NCBI GenBank assembly: GCA_015056145.1
Contig: SVGY01000012.1
Location: forward strand, 1 to 64,000
From: Clostridiales bacterium
GTDB taxonomy: Bacteria; Bacillota; Clostridia; Christensenellales; Aristaeellaceae
Direction: 5' to 3'
DNA length: 64,000 bases
This document shows positions 52,331 through 60,791 of the stretch, piece after piece (the stretch's first letter is position 1; each line of letters begins with the position of its first letter). The notes below the pieces were generated by a model, which saw only the letters and a list, made by a program, of their open reading frames with translations, had not been told where the DNA came from and searched no databases. The translations under genes and the position numbers were made by a program.

Positions 52331-53272
52331 TCAGCCCTTAACGGAACCCACAGTCAAGCCCTTGATGAAGTACTTCTGGAAGAAGGGATACACCACCATG
52401 ATGGGGCCGATAACCACAAGCACCGTGGCCATGGTTGCGGAGTACTGCGGGATGGCGCCGCCCATTGCGGCACGAACCGATGCAGGCACGTTGGTATTGT
52501 TCAAAAGGAAGGAAATGTTCTTCTGAATGTTTACCAGCAGCAGCTGCAGGGGTTTCTTAACATCTTCGGAGATGTAGAGCAGAGCGTTCTGCCAGTCGTT
52601 CCAATATGCAGTAGCCATCATAAAGCCAACAGCGGCAAGAGAGGGCTTCAGCAGCGGCAGAGTGATCTGGAAGAAGGTACGGTAATCGCCTGCGCCGTCG
52701 ATCTTGGCAGCTTCCATCAATTCATTGGGAATGCTGTTTGCAATGTAGGTACGCAGAATGATAACGTTCATGGTCGTTATGCACATGGGAAGAATCAATG
52801 CCCAGAGGCTGTTCTTCAGGCCATAGTACCTGGTAAAGATCATGTAGCCGGACAGCTGACCGCCATTGAAAAGCATGGGGATCAGCAGGAACACGGACAG
52901 GAAACGTGCAAGGGCGAAGCCGCGACGGCTGATGGAGTAAGCGTACATGCTCATCACCAGGAGGCCGATGAAAGTACCGGCAACGGTGACCAGGATGGTT
53001 ACGCCATAAGAAGTGAACAACTTGTCGCCGTACCGGAGCACGGAGGACATACCGCTCATGGACCATTTTGCAGGCCAGAAGGAGAAACCGTTCTGGGTGA
53101 TGGTTACTTCGTCAGCAAAAGCGGATACGAAGGTAAGCAACACAGGAGCAAAGCAGAACAGAGTGAAGAGCAGAATACCGATGACAAGAAAAGTTTGACC
53201 TACAATCTGGGAGGGAGTAAGACGCTTACCAACCCGGATGTTCATGGGGGCTGCTTTCGTGGTCGTTTCCAT
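52331..53272 (-). CDS. Sugar ABC permease (LplC/MalG-like)
   Basis: This 313-residue permease has six predicted membrane helices and the EAA coupling loop NELMEAAKIDGAGDYRTFFQ of the BPD_transp_1 family. The C-terminus PFFQKYFIKGLTVGSVKG is typical of LplC/MalG proteins in carbohydrate importers. I chose the ATG at 53272 behind GGAGAGAG rather than a longer upstream frame without a ribosome site. Confidence 0.93.
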   Translation of the reverse strand: METTTKAAPMNIRVGKRLTPSQIVGQTFLVIGILLFTLFCFAPVLLTFVSAFADEVTITQNGFSFWPAKWSMSGMSSVLRYGDKLFTSYGVTILVTVAGTFIGLLVMSMYAYSISRRGFALARFLSVFLLIPMLFNGGQLSGYMIFTRYYGLKNSLWALILPMCITTMNVIILRTYIANSIPNELMEAAKIDGAGDYRTFFQITLPLLKPSLAAVGFMMATAYWNDWQNALLYISEDVKKPLQLLLVNIQKNISFLLNNTNVPASVRAAMGGAIPQYSATMATVLVVIGPIMVVYPFFQKYFIKGLTVGSVKG

Positions 53273-53288
53273 TTCTCTCTCTCCTTCC

Positions 53289-54194
53289 TTAGAACAGTGC
53301 ATTCTCGGGTTCAATCTTACGAACGGCATAGTTGGCAAGCAGCATCAACAGAAGACCGATCACAGACTGGAAGAAAGAAGTGGCAGCCGGGAAGCCGAAG
53401 TTGGAGCTCTTGAAGATCTGACCAAGCACATAGGAGTCGATAACCTGAGTGGTGGGGTTCAGGATACCACTGCCTCTGGTTACCTGGTAGAACAGACCCG
53501 TGTCGGAACGCATCACGTTGCCGACGGAGAGCAGAAGCATTACGGTCACCATGGGGATCAGGGAAGGAATGGTGATGTGCCAGATCTGCTGCCATTTGTT
53601 GGCGCCGTCGATCTCGGCTGCTTCGTAAAGGGAGGTGTCGATACCGGCCAGCACGGACATGTACAGAACGGAACCGTAACCGGTGTCCTTCCAAATCTTG
53701 GTGATCAGCAGGATCCAGGGCCAATAAGCGGGTTTGGAGTAGAAACTGATTTCAAGGCCCAGCGTCTTGTTGATCAGACCAGTGTCCTTTGCGATGAAGG
53801 CGTACACGATAAACTGAACAGCTGCGTAGGAGATAAATACGGGGATGATCATCAGCGTCTGGCTGACCTTGGCCAGCTTCTTCATTCGCATCTGGTCGAT
53901 GGCGATGGCCAGTGTAACGTTAAGGACCGTACCCACAACCGTGAACAGAAGATAATAAAGCACGGTGTTTCTGGTCATCGTAACGAAAGTCTTCCAGGAC
54001 TGAATCAGGAACCGGAAGTTTTCAAGACCGTTCCAGGGGCTGCTGAAAATGCCCAGCGTGTAGTCGAACTTCTTGAAGGCCATGATCAAACCGGCCATGG
54101 GAACATACATAATAAAGAAAAGAATCAGGAAACCAGGCAATGCCATGACAATGTGAGCTCGGTTTTTCCACATATTGCTGAAAAACGCCTTCAC
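53289..54194 (-). CDS. Sugar ABC permease (LplB/MalF-like)
   Basis: This 301-residue permease has six membrane helices, the coupling loop DTSLYEAAEIDGANKWQQIW and the N-terminal AHIVMALPGFLILFFIMYVP typical of LplB. It begins with GTG behind GAGGAGATG and leads the operon. The ATPase (usually MsmX-like) is absent here, as is common for clostridial CUT1 systems. Confidence 0.93.
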   Translation of the reverse strand: MKAFFSNMWKNRAHIVMALPGFLILFFIMYVPMAGLIMAFKKFDYTLGIFSSPWNGLENFRFLIQSWKTFVTMTRNTVLYYLLFTVVGTVLNVTLAIAIDQMRMKKLAKVSQTLMIIPVFISYAAVQFIVYAFIAKDTGLINKTLGLEISFYSKPAYWPWILLITKIWKDTGYGSVLYMSVLAGIDTSLYEAAEIDGANKWQQIWHITIPSLIPMVTVMLLLSVGNVMRSDTGLFYQVTRGSGILNPTTQVIDSYVLGQIFKSSNFGFPAATSFFQSVIGLLLMLLANYAVRKIEPENALF

Positions 54195-54389
54195 GATATC
54201 ATCTCCTCTGTGAACGTAGTTATATGGTCTATATCCGATCCTTATGACAGGCGACGGATATATGGGACACCTGGTTTCAAAAAAGTAATAGAAAAAAATC
54301 TCGCAAAAGGGAGCGCCTTCGCATCAACTAATCATTACTAATATATGAAACAAAGCATTTGAGGCTCAGGGGAGCCTTTCAACAACTGC

Positions 54390-54418
54390 ATTATACATCA
54401 CACACCCCTCTCCGTCAA
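54390..54418 (-). promoter_or_regulatory. Promoter of the sugar ABC operon
   Basis: The minus strand reads TTGACG, 17 nt, TATAAT, giving a 5' leader of about 190 nt. Confidence 0.75.
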
Positions 54419-54581
54419 CCCTTTTTTGAAAAAAAAAGAATATTTCCGCACAAATCCAGTATATATATGCGTCCTCAAGGCTTTTTTACATTTATTTCCG
54501 TAAATTTGAATACCAATTTTTGGGCCGTAATTACTATGTTTTTTTCAGGCGGTTTCCTTTTTGGCAAAAATACCGCCCGAA

Positions 54582-54607
54582 ACCACATGCATAATTATGC
54601 ATGTGGT
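54582..54607. repeat. Perfect 26-bp palindrome
   Basis: Half-site ACCACATGCATAA is followed directly by its exact reverse complement with no spacer. An imperfect hairpin GGCGGT/ACCGCC lies immediately upstream (54548-54577). It lacks a T-run, so it is more likely a protein-binding site than a terminator. Confidence 0.75.
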
Positions 54608-54696
54608 GAATGGGCTAAATTATGTCCGATATTTATGCGAATGCTGTCATAATTGGTTTTTCGTCCTCCCCCTCCACTTAACTTTAGAATATTTAT

Positions 54697-54708
54697 GAAA
54701 ACGTTTTC
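54697..54708. promoter_or_regulatory. LacI/CcpA-like operator
   Basis: GAAAACGTTTTC is a perfect palindrome with the central CG typical of LacI-family sites, and its wider context TGAAAACGTTTTCG resembles a catabolite-responsive element. It lies about 120 nt upstream of the dehydratase promoter. Confidence 0.6.
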
Positions 54709-54815
54709 GTAATTCATTCATTTAATTACCTTGTTTAAAAACCTTCTTTACTTAATTCCTTGTCGCTTCTGGATTTTTTCGCACTTTTTTTCGTAAAAAA
54801 CTTTTTGTTTTCCCC

Positions 54816-54871
54816 TTGTTTTTTTGCGAAAAATAACTATAATATTCCTAAACTTAAACGTTTTAAAAACG
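54816..54871 (+). promoter_or_regulatory. Promoter of the carbohydrate-acid operon with downstream operator
   Basis: TTGTTT, 16 nt and TATAAT (54838-54843) are followed by overlapping palindromes TTAAACGTTT and CGTTTT-A-AAAACG at 54854-54871, right after the expected transcription start. A repressor bound there would block the promoter. Confidence 0.6.
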
Positions 54872-54907
54872 AACAAGTCAATAATGTTCTGAAAGGATGG
54901 TTTTATC

Positions 54908-56263
54908 ATGGACGAACTGAAAGGTAACTTCAATCGGCTTTCCAACCCCAGCGATCTTCGCATTACTGACATCCGCTTCACCGATGTGGTGGGTGCCCCC
55001 ATGCACTGCACTCTGATGAAGATCTACACCAACCAGGGCCTTGTTGGTCTTGGCGAAGTCCGCGACGGCGCAAACCGTGTCTATGCCGAAATGCTCAAGA
55101 GCCGTCTCATCGGCGAGAACCCCTGCGATGTGGAGCGTCTATTCCGCCGCATCAAGCAGTTTGGCTACCATGCCCGTCAGGGCGGCGGCGTCTGCGGTGT
55201 GGAGCTTGCTCTGTGGGATCTGGCCGGCAAAGCCTACGGCGTACCCGTATATCAGATGCTGGGCGGCAAATACCGTGACAAGGTCCGGGTGTACTGCGAT
55301 ACGGACGTGGAAGGCAAACACACCGGCACCGACATGGGCAAAGCTCTGAAGGCCCGCATGGACATGGGCTTTACCTTCCTTAAGATGGACCTTGGCCTTG
55401 GTGAGCTTTTCGGCGAGCCCGGCACCATCTGCGCTCCTCTTGGCCTTGTAGAGGAAATGAATTCCTCCTGGGAAAAGATGCGCACCGCCAAAACCCCCGA
55501 AGAGAAGCGCTACTGGCGCAACCGTAACTACGACCTCTACAACGTACCTCATCCCTTCACCGGCATCCATGTTACCGAAAAGGGCTTTGACATGCTGGAG
55601 AAGTACGTTAGCGATGTGCGTGACGTGATCGGCTACGAGATCCCCCTGGCCATTGACCATTTCGGCCACATCGGTGTAGAAGACTGCATCAAGCTGTGCC
55701 GCCGTATCGAGAAGTACAACATTGCCTGGGCCGAAGACATGATCCCCTGGCAGTACACCGATCAGTACCTGCGCCTGAGCCACTCCACCACCGTGCCCAT
55801 CTGCACCGGCGAGGATATTTATCTGGCGGAAGGCTTCGAGCCCCTGCTTCAGAAGCGTGCTCTCAGCGTAATCCATCCCGACATCCTTACCAGCGGCGGC
55901 ATTCTGGAAAACAAGAAGATCGGCGATCTTGCGCAGCGTTACGGCGTAGCCATGGCCGTGCATATGGCCGAAAGCCCTGTATCTGCTCTGGCCTGCGTCC
56001 ACTCTGTGGCTGCCACCGAAAACTTCTTCGTGCTGGAAAACCACTCTGTGGATATCCCCTGGTGGGATGACATGGTCATCGGCGCCCCCACCAAGAAGAT
56101 TGTTGAGAACGGCTTCATCACCGTTTCCGACAAGCCCGGCCTCGGCATCGACGACTACAATGACGAAGTCATCAAAGAGCATCTTCATCCCGAGTATCCC
56201 ACCCTTTGGGAAGAAACCAGCCGCTGGGACAATGTGTACTCCCACGACCGTCTCTGGAGCTAA
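54908..56263 (+). CDS. Enolase-superfamily dehydratase (mandelate racemase/muconate lactonizing enzyme type)
   Basis: This 451-residue enzyme has the N-terminal capping domain (GLVGLGEVRDGANRVY) and a TIM barrel with metal ligands Asp250 (LAIDHFGH), Glu276 (AWAEDMIPW) and Glu302 (CTGED), a Lys159-x-Asp161 base motif and His352 in AVHMAESP. Such enzymes dehydrate sugar acids to 2-keto-3-deoxy acids. An insertion of about 45 residues after Lys159 (165-215) is unusual. It starts a four-gene operon divergent from the ABC importer. The substrate is unknown. Confidence 0.9.
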   Translation: MDELKGNFNRLSNPSDLRITDIRFTDVVGAPMHCTLMKIYTNQGLVGLGEVRDGANRVYAEMLKSRLIGENPCDVERLFRRIKQFGYHARQGGGVCGVELALWDLAGKAYGVPVYQMLGGKYRDKVRVYCDTDVEGKHTGTDMGKALKARMDMGFTFLKMDLGLGELFGEPGTICAPLGLVEEMNSSWEKMRTAKTPEEKRYWRNRNYDLYNVPHPFTGIHVTEKGFDMLEKYVSDVRDVIGYEIPLAIDHFGHIGVEDCIKLCRRIEKYNIAWAEDMIPWQYTDQYLRLSHSTTVPICTGEDIYLAEGFEPLLQKRALSVIHPDILTSGGILENKKIGDLAQRYGVAMAVHMAESPVSALACVHSVAATENFFVLENHSVDIPWWDDMVIGAPTKKIVENGFITVSDKPGLGIDDYNDEVIKEHLHPEYPTLWEETSRWDNVYSHDRLWS

Positions 56264-56284
56264 TATAAATAGGAGATGTTTCCT

Positions 56285-57004
56285 GTGGAAAACAAAGTTG
56301 TTATCATCACGGATCTCCGCAGCACCGAGGCCCGGGATGCGCAGGAGTATCTTGCGCAAATCGGCTACGAAGTTGTGGCGGTGCCTGAAACGGTTCGCCT
56401 CTATGATGAGGAAGCTTTGTCTGCCTTTGCAGAGCCCTATCGTGATCGGCTTTGCGGCGTGATCCATCCCGCACCTGCCCGCATTCTCGGAGGCATCGAC
56501 GATGTTACCGAGGAAGACTGGGCCCGTGCCCGGGATGAAGGCCCTATTGCCGCCCTCATTGTTACCAAGGTTTTCTGCGGCATATTCCGTGATAAAAAAG
56601 AGGGCAGCCTGATCTATCTCAACAGCATTCACGCCGAAAAACCTGTCGGAAAAGGCTTTCTTTTCAGCATGGGTTGCGGCGCCGTGCAGATGCTGGCCCG
56701 TGAAGCCAATCTGGACTATGGCACCGATAATGTGAACGTTTTCTTCGTGCAGCGTGGCATTACTGAGGATGATATGAACTGCCGCAGCGACGCCTCTTCC
56801 CTTTACTGTGGCGTCGACATGCGCTATCCCCTGCGCCGCATGCCCGAGAAAGGCAACCTCAACGGCATGCTTGCCTTCCTTCTCACCCCTGCGGCTCAGC
56901 CCCTGACCGGCTCCGACCTGCGGGCCGACGGAGGCATGACCATGTTCTATACCCATCGTCATATGGTGGAAGGGAGGGACTACTTTGGCACAAACCGAAA
57001 ATAG
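56285..57004 (+). CDS. Degenerate short-chain dehydrogenase, probably catalytically inactive
   Basis: This 239-residue SDR-fold protein aligns with the next gene product, but its cofactor and active sites are altered: the glycine motif TGxxxGxG is replaced by TDLRSTEARD, the NNAA segment by HPAPAR, the catalytic Tyr by Phe127 and the Lys by Cys131, with Ser114 retained. The C-terminal GSDLRADGGM is normal. A GTG start with GGAG 9 nt upstream fits better than the ATG at 56276. It overlaps the next gene. A structural partner of the active paralogue is plausible. Confidence 0.82.
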   Translation: MENKVVIITDLRSTEARDAQEYLAQIGYEVVAVPETVRLYDEEALSAFAEPYRDRLCGVIHPAPARILGGIDDVTEEDWARARDEGPIAALIVTKVFCGIFRDKKEGSLIYLNSIHAEKPVGKGFLFSMGCGAVQMLAREANLDYGTDNVNVFFVQRGITEDDMNCRSDASSLYCGVDMRYPLRRMPEKGNLNGMLAFLLTPAAQPLTGSDLRADGGMTMFYTHRHMVEGRDYFGTNRK

Positions 57005-57749
57005 AGTGGCTCTCGTCACCGGCAGCGGTAAGGGCGTTGGCGCAGGCGTTGTGAAGGTGCTTGCCCGCAATGGTGTCAAATGCTGCATCAACTGCAACTC
57101 CAATCCTCAAATGGCAGAACAAACACTCAAGGCTGTGCAGGACGAAGGCGGCGAAGCCTTTATCTATCAGGCCAATATTACGGACGATGCCCAGCTTACC
57201 GGTATGGTGAATGCCATCATTGAGCGCTACGGCCGTCTGGATATTCTTGTAAACAATGCTGCCATGCAGCCCAACCGCTTTATTGATGAATACGATGCAG
57301 ACAGTTTCCGCAATCTTTGGGAGATCAACATCGGCGGGTATTATCGCTCCGTGCTCAAGTGCCTGCCTTATCTGCGCAAGAGCGAGCAGCCCTGCATCGT
57401 CAACATCAGCAGCATCCACGGCAAGCGTCCCACCGGTTTCGATGCCGGCTACGCCATGACCAAGGGCGCCATCCGCATGTTCACCCGCGAACTGGCTTTG
57501 GAACTGCTCCCCGACAAGATCCCTGTAAATGCGGTGGACCTGGGCGGCTGCAAGATCGAGTTCAAAACCGGCAACCAGCCCTTCACCTCCCATTCCCCGC
57601 TGGATGTGCACAACCCCGACATGAAGGCCCGTCCCCAGCTGATCGTCCCCGAAGAAGTGGGCGAGCTGGTGTGGTACCTCTGCAGCGAAGCAGGCGCAGC
57701 CCTCAACGGCGACGGCATCCGCATGGATCGTGGCTCCGCCATGACCTGA
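56985..57749 (+). CDS. Short-chain dehydrogenase/reductase
   Basis: This 254-residue oxidoreductase is intact: cofactor motif TGSGKGVG (12-19), NNAA at 90-93, catalytic Ser143, Tyr156 and Lys160 (YAMTK), and the GDGIRMDRG tail. It probably oxidises a sugar or a keto-deoxy acid with NAD(P). It starts with TTG behind GGAGGG and overlaps the preceding degenerate paralogue by 20 nt, ensuring joint synthesis. Confidence 0.92.
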   Translation: MAQTENRVALVTGSGKGVGAGVVKVLARNGVKCCINCNSNPQMAEQTLKAVQDEGGEAFIYQANITDDAQLTGMVNAIIERYGRLDILVNNAAMQPNRFIDEYDADSFRNLWEINIGGYYRSVLKCLPYLRKSEQPCIVNISSIHGKRPTGFDAGYAMTKGAIRMFTRELALELLPDKIPVNAVDLGGCKIEFKTGNQPFTSHSPLDVHNPDMKARPQLIVPEEVGELVWYLCSEAGAALNGDGIRMDRGSAMT

Positions 57750-57771
57750 TCATTTACAAAGGAGAATGACA

Positions 57772-58683
57772 ATGTCTTTTTTCAACGATCGTGAGACCAT
57801 CATCAAGCTGACCCCCGAATGGACCGGCGAGCGACTGCCTGACGGCCGTCCCATGGTAAGCCAGGACATCCTCCGCCGTATGCGCAAAATCACCTTTGAA
57901 GAAGCCTGGGGCCCCCTGTGGAATATGGGCTACCGCTACAACTGGGAGACCAATTTCCGCATGAGCCATGGTTCCGATGTACTGGTGGGCCGTGCCGTTA
58001 CCGCCGTGATGGTGCCCAAGCGCCCCGACCTGGACAAGGCTCTGATGGATATCGGCCAGAAGGAAGAAGGCCACAAGGGTTTCTTCAACCAGTGGGTCAT
58101 TGACAATCTGGTTGAGGATGACGTAGTTGTGGTCGACCTGTACGACAAGATCTTTGAAGGCACCTATGTGGGCGGCAACCTTTCCACCGCCATCAAGACC
58201 CGCACCAAAAACGGCGGCGCCGTCATCTGGGGCGGCGTGCGTGACCTGCAGCAGATCGTGAAGATTGATGGTCTGCAGATCTACTACCGTGGCGTAGATC
58301 CCACCGGCATCGGCAACTGCTCCATGACCGGCTACAACACCCCCTGCCGCATCGGCCAGGCCATCTGCATGCCCGGCGACGTGGTACTGGGCACCATGAG
58401 CGGCGTTATCTTCATCCCCGCTCAGCACGCAGAGCATGTTGTGGTCAATGCAGAAAAATCTCATGTCCGTGATATTTTCGGTTTTGACCGTCTTGCCAGC
58501 AAGACCTACACCACTGCTCAGATTGACACCCAGTGGACCGTGGCCATGTATGAGGATTTCCTCAACTGGTTCGCCACCGATCCCCGTGCCGAGGAATACC
58601 GCCACCTCACCTGGGAAAAGGAACTTGAGGAAGCCCGGGAAAAGGAAGCCGATGCCTCCGCCCGCAACCAGGTTCGCCTGTAA
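57772..58683 (+). CDS. RraA-family aldolase-like protein
   Basis: This 303-residue protein belongs to the RraA/4-hydroxy-4-methyl-2-oxoglutarate aldolase family. The core has the substrate Arg-Asp in GGVRDLQQI and PGDVVLGTMSGVIFIP. The usual D-x-D-G in that last box is changed to G-T-M-S, so metal binding may differ. A long charged C-terminal tail (about 60 residues) and an N-terminal 60-residue extension go beyond the usual 200. The ATG at 57772 follows AAAGGAG. It would cleave a keto-acid to pyruvate and a second product. Confidence 0.83.
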   Translation: MSFFNDRETIIKLTPEWTGERLPDGRPMVSQDILRRMRKITFEEAWGPLWNMGYRYNWETNFRMSHGSDVLVGRAVTAVMVPKRPDLDKALMDIGQKEEGHKGFFNQWVIDNLVEDDVVVVDLYDKIFEGTYVGGNLSTAIKTRTKNGGAVIWGGVRDLQQIVKIDGLQIYYRGVDPTGIGNCSMTGYNTPCRIGQAICMPGDVVLGTMSGVIFIPAQHAEHVVVNAEKSHVRDIFGFDRLASKTYTTAQIDTQWTVAMYEDFLNWFATDPRAEEYRHLTWEKELEEAREKEADASARNQVRL

Positions 58684-58701
58684 TCTTCTCCAATAAAAAA
58701 C

Positions 58702-58734
58702 GGGCCGCAATCCGCTATGGGTTGCAGCCCTTTT
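58702..58734. terminator. Terminator between the carbohydrate-acid operon and the YaiI-family gene
   Basis: The stem GGGCCGCAA/TTGCAGCCC (one mismatch pair) is followed by TTTTC on the plus strand, with AAAAAA before it, so it can act in both directions. Confidence 0.75.
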
Positions 58735-58736
58735 CT

Positions 58737-59183
58737 TTATGGTTTGATTCTTGCCAAAAGCGCCTCCAGGGCCGCCTCAAAGCGCAGGTCATCTTCTCCG
58801 GTACGCTTTGCGGGGCCGTGCAGGTGATGCCTAGACTTGCTCATGCGAGCCTTCTTGGCAAGATGACGCTCCATCAGCAGCCTGTCGATATTCTCAGGTG
58901 TATATTCCATGCCGCCCTGGTGGATGGCGTATGCACCCTTCCCCAATGCCATCGCAGCTACGCCGTAATCCTGTGTGACGACCAGATCGCCCTTTTTGCA
59001 CAGATTGATCAGGGCAAAATCCACTGCATCCGCCCCCGCACCGATGGTTTTCACCTCACTGTAACCGGAGGTGAGGATGTGGTTCGTGTCACAAAGAAGC
59101 GTCACCGGCATACCGTGCTTCTCTGCCACTGCTTCCACGATTTTTACTACGGGACATGCATCCGCATCCACATATATTTTCAT
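58737..59183 (-). CDS. YaiI/YqxD-family (DUF188, UPF0178) protein
   Basis: This 148-residue protein matches the UPF0178 family: it starts KIYVDADACPVVKIVE and contains VTQDYGVAAMALGKGAYAIHQGG and KRTGEDDLRFEAALEALL. The fold is PIN-like with clustered Asp residues, suggesting a nuclease-like activity that has not been shown. The ATG follows AGGGGAGAGG. It sits just downstream of the ABC-2 genes. Confidence 0.93.
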   Translation of the reverse strand: MKIYVDADACPVVKIVEAVAEKHGMPVTLLCDTNHILTSGYSEVKTIGAGADAVDFALINLCKKGDLVVTQDYGVAAMALGKGAYAIHQGGMEYTPENIDRLLMERHLAKKARMSKSRHHLHGPAKRTGEDDLRFEAALEALLARIKP

Positions 59184-59204
59184 GCAATCCTCTCCCCTTT
59201 CTTG

Positions 59205-59981
59205 TCAGGAGCCTGTGGACTGATATTTCTTCAGCCCAAGCCTGAAAAACAGATAGCAGGGAACGATGAATACTCCTGCTGCCAGCGGCAGGAAAGGATA
59301 TAAGGCATTGCCGCTGCGCCCTGTCAGGTATAGAAAGGGATAGTACTGCACCAGCGCCAAAGGCACAACGTAAGTGAAGAACTTTAGTATCCCTTCCCCA
59401 TAAATGGACAGAGGATAGCTGCCAAACTCCCTGCCTCCGTCGGTGAAGATATTCATGAACTCCAGCCCTTCAATAGTGAAAAAACTGATGCCTGCATAGA
59501 GCACAAACAGCGCAGAAAAAAGCAGTATACCGCCTGCCAGCATCATGATCAGCGTCAGGATCTTATCCCAGGTCCAGATCACACCGCTGGAGGGCAGTGC
59601 ATAGCACAGCACCAGCACCGCCTGAGCAAATCGCCCCAGCCTGGAAAATTCCACATTTGATGTAAGCACTTGAAAGATAACGCTTCTGGGCCTTACCAAA
59701 AGCCTGTCCAGTTCGCCCGTCCTGATCAGATGAGGAAACCTGTCGAAACCCCGTACAAAACACTCAGCTGTGGAAAATGCCATCAGGATCACCGAGAAGC
59801 ACAGCAGCACCTCCGAAAAGCCAAAACCATCCACACTGTGGAACCTCGAGAACATAAACCAAATGCCCAGAAACATGCTGGAGGACACCAGAAACTGTCC
59901 AACCACCGTCATCAGGAAGGAAATACGATACTGCATCTGGGATTTCAGCAGCATAGAAAGGTATTTTAGATATAGTTTCAT
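59205..59981 (-). CDS. ABC-2 type permease, second subunit
   Basis: This 258-residue membrane protein has six hydrophobic segments and GELDRLLVRPRSVIFQV, the mark of DUF990/ABC-2 permeases. It starts 6 nt after the first permease, so the two probably form a heterodimeric channel. The start has GGAGG 9 nt upstream. The substrate is unknown; relatives export lipids or antimicrobials. Confidence 0.9.
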   Translation of the reverse strand: MKLYLKYLSMLLKSQMQYRISFLMTVVGQFLVSSSMFLGIWFMFSRFHSVDGFGFSEVLLCFSVILMAFSTAECFVRGFDRFPHLIRTGELDRLLVRPRSVIFQVLTSNVEFSRLGRFAQAVLVLCYALPSSGVIWTWDKILTLIMMLAGGILLFSALFVLYAGISFFTIEGLEFMNIFTDGGREFGSYPLSIYGEGILKFFTYVVPLALVQYYPFLYLTGRSGNALYPFLPLAAGVFIVPCYLFFRLGLKKYQSTGS

Positions 59982-59987
59982 TTCAGC

Positions 59988-60791
59988 TCATCCTCCCTGC
60001 ACCACTACTTTTTTCAGTGCGTGCCTCATGGACAGACTCCCGATCAGCAGCAAAATTCCAAGCCAGATCAGCTGAATAAACATGCTCTTTAGGGCCTGCA
60101 CGGGTTGCATTACACCGGTATAGATCAAAAACGGCGTATTCTGAATGGAGCCAAAGGGCAGCAAAGCCATTATCCTCTGCATCCATTGGGGAAAAAATGG
60201 AATAGGAATGATGCCGCCGCAGAGGAATTCCATCGCTGTGCCGGCCATAATGCGGATCCCCACAGGCGACAGGGTATAGAATGCACCAATATACACCAGC
60301 ATGGACAGGCTGACCATCACCAAAAATCCCAGCAGAAGTGCAAATGGAAACATGGCTGCGTGCACTGCGCTTGCGGGCAATGTAAGCCCCAGGGGCGAAG
60401 GCAATAGCGCCGCCACCAGAAAGATGGGAATGCAGCGCAATACCACCCTGGAAAGGCGGATTGCCATATTCTTTACAAACCACATGCCGTACAGCTCGCA
60501 GGGCCTGCAAAGCTCGTAAGCGACGGAACCGCTGGTGATATGATCGAATATCTCTCCATCAAAAAACCATGTCATAAACAACGCAAGAAGTGCCTGCTGC
60601 ATCCATATGTAGCTGGACAGCTGATGAAACTCCATGGGGAAAGCCTGATTTCCGCTGCGATAGAAAGCACGGTACATCAAAATCAGCATAAATCCCCAGG
60701 CAAACTGTGTGGCCACCCCTGCAAATGCCGCCGCCCTGTACTGCAGCCCCGCCTGAAAACGGATTCTGAAAAAGGATAAATATTTCTTCAT
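59988..60791 (-). CDS. ABC-2 type permease, first subunit
   Basis: This 267-residue membrane protein has six hydrophobic segments and the ABC-2 features SGSVAYELCRPCELYGMWFV and ICGGIIPIPFF-like FLCGGIIPIPFFPQWMQ. Its ATG overlaps the ATPase stop (ATGA). It pairs with the next gene. Confidence 0.9.
   Translation of the reverse strand: MKKYLSFFRIRFQAGLQYRAAAFAGVATQFAWGFMLILMYRAFYRSGNQAFPMEFHQLSSYIWMQQALLALFMTWFFDGEIFDHITSGSVAYELCRPCELYGMWFVKNMAIRLSRVVLRCIPIFLVAALLPSPLGLTLPASAVHAAMFPFALLLGFLVMVSLSMLVYIGAFYTLSPVGIRIMAGTAMEFLCGGIIPIPFFPQWMQRIMALLPFGSIQNTPFLIYTGVMQPVQALKSMFIQLIWLGILLLIGSLSMRHALKKVVVQGG

Larger units (their letters stand above)
54195..54907. other. Control region between the ABC importer and the carbohydrate-acid operon
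   Basis: This 713-nt AT-rich spacer contains no gene I can support. It holds the two divergent promoters, LacI/CcpA-like palindromes, a perfect 26-bp palindrome and long poly-T and poly-A runs. The leaders on both sides are long (about 190 and 60 nt). Confidence 0.7.
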
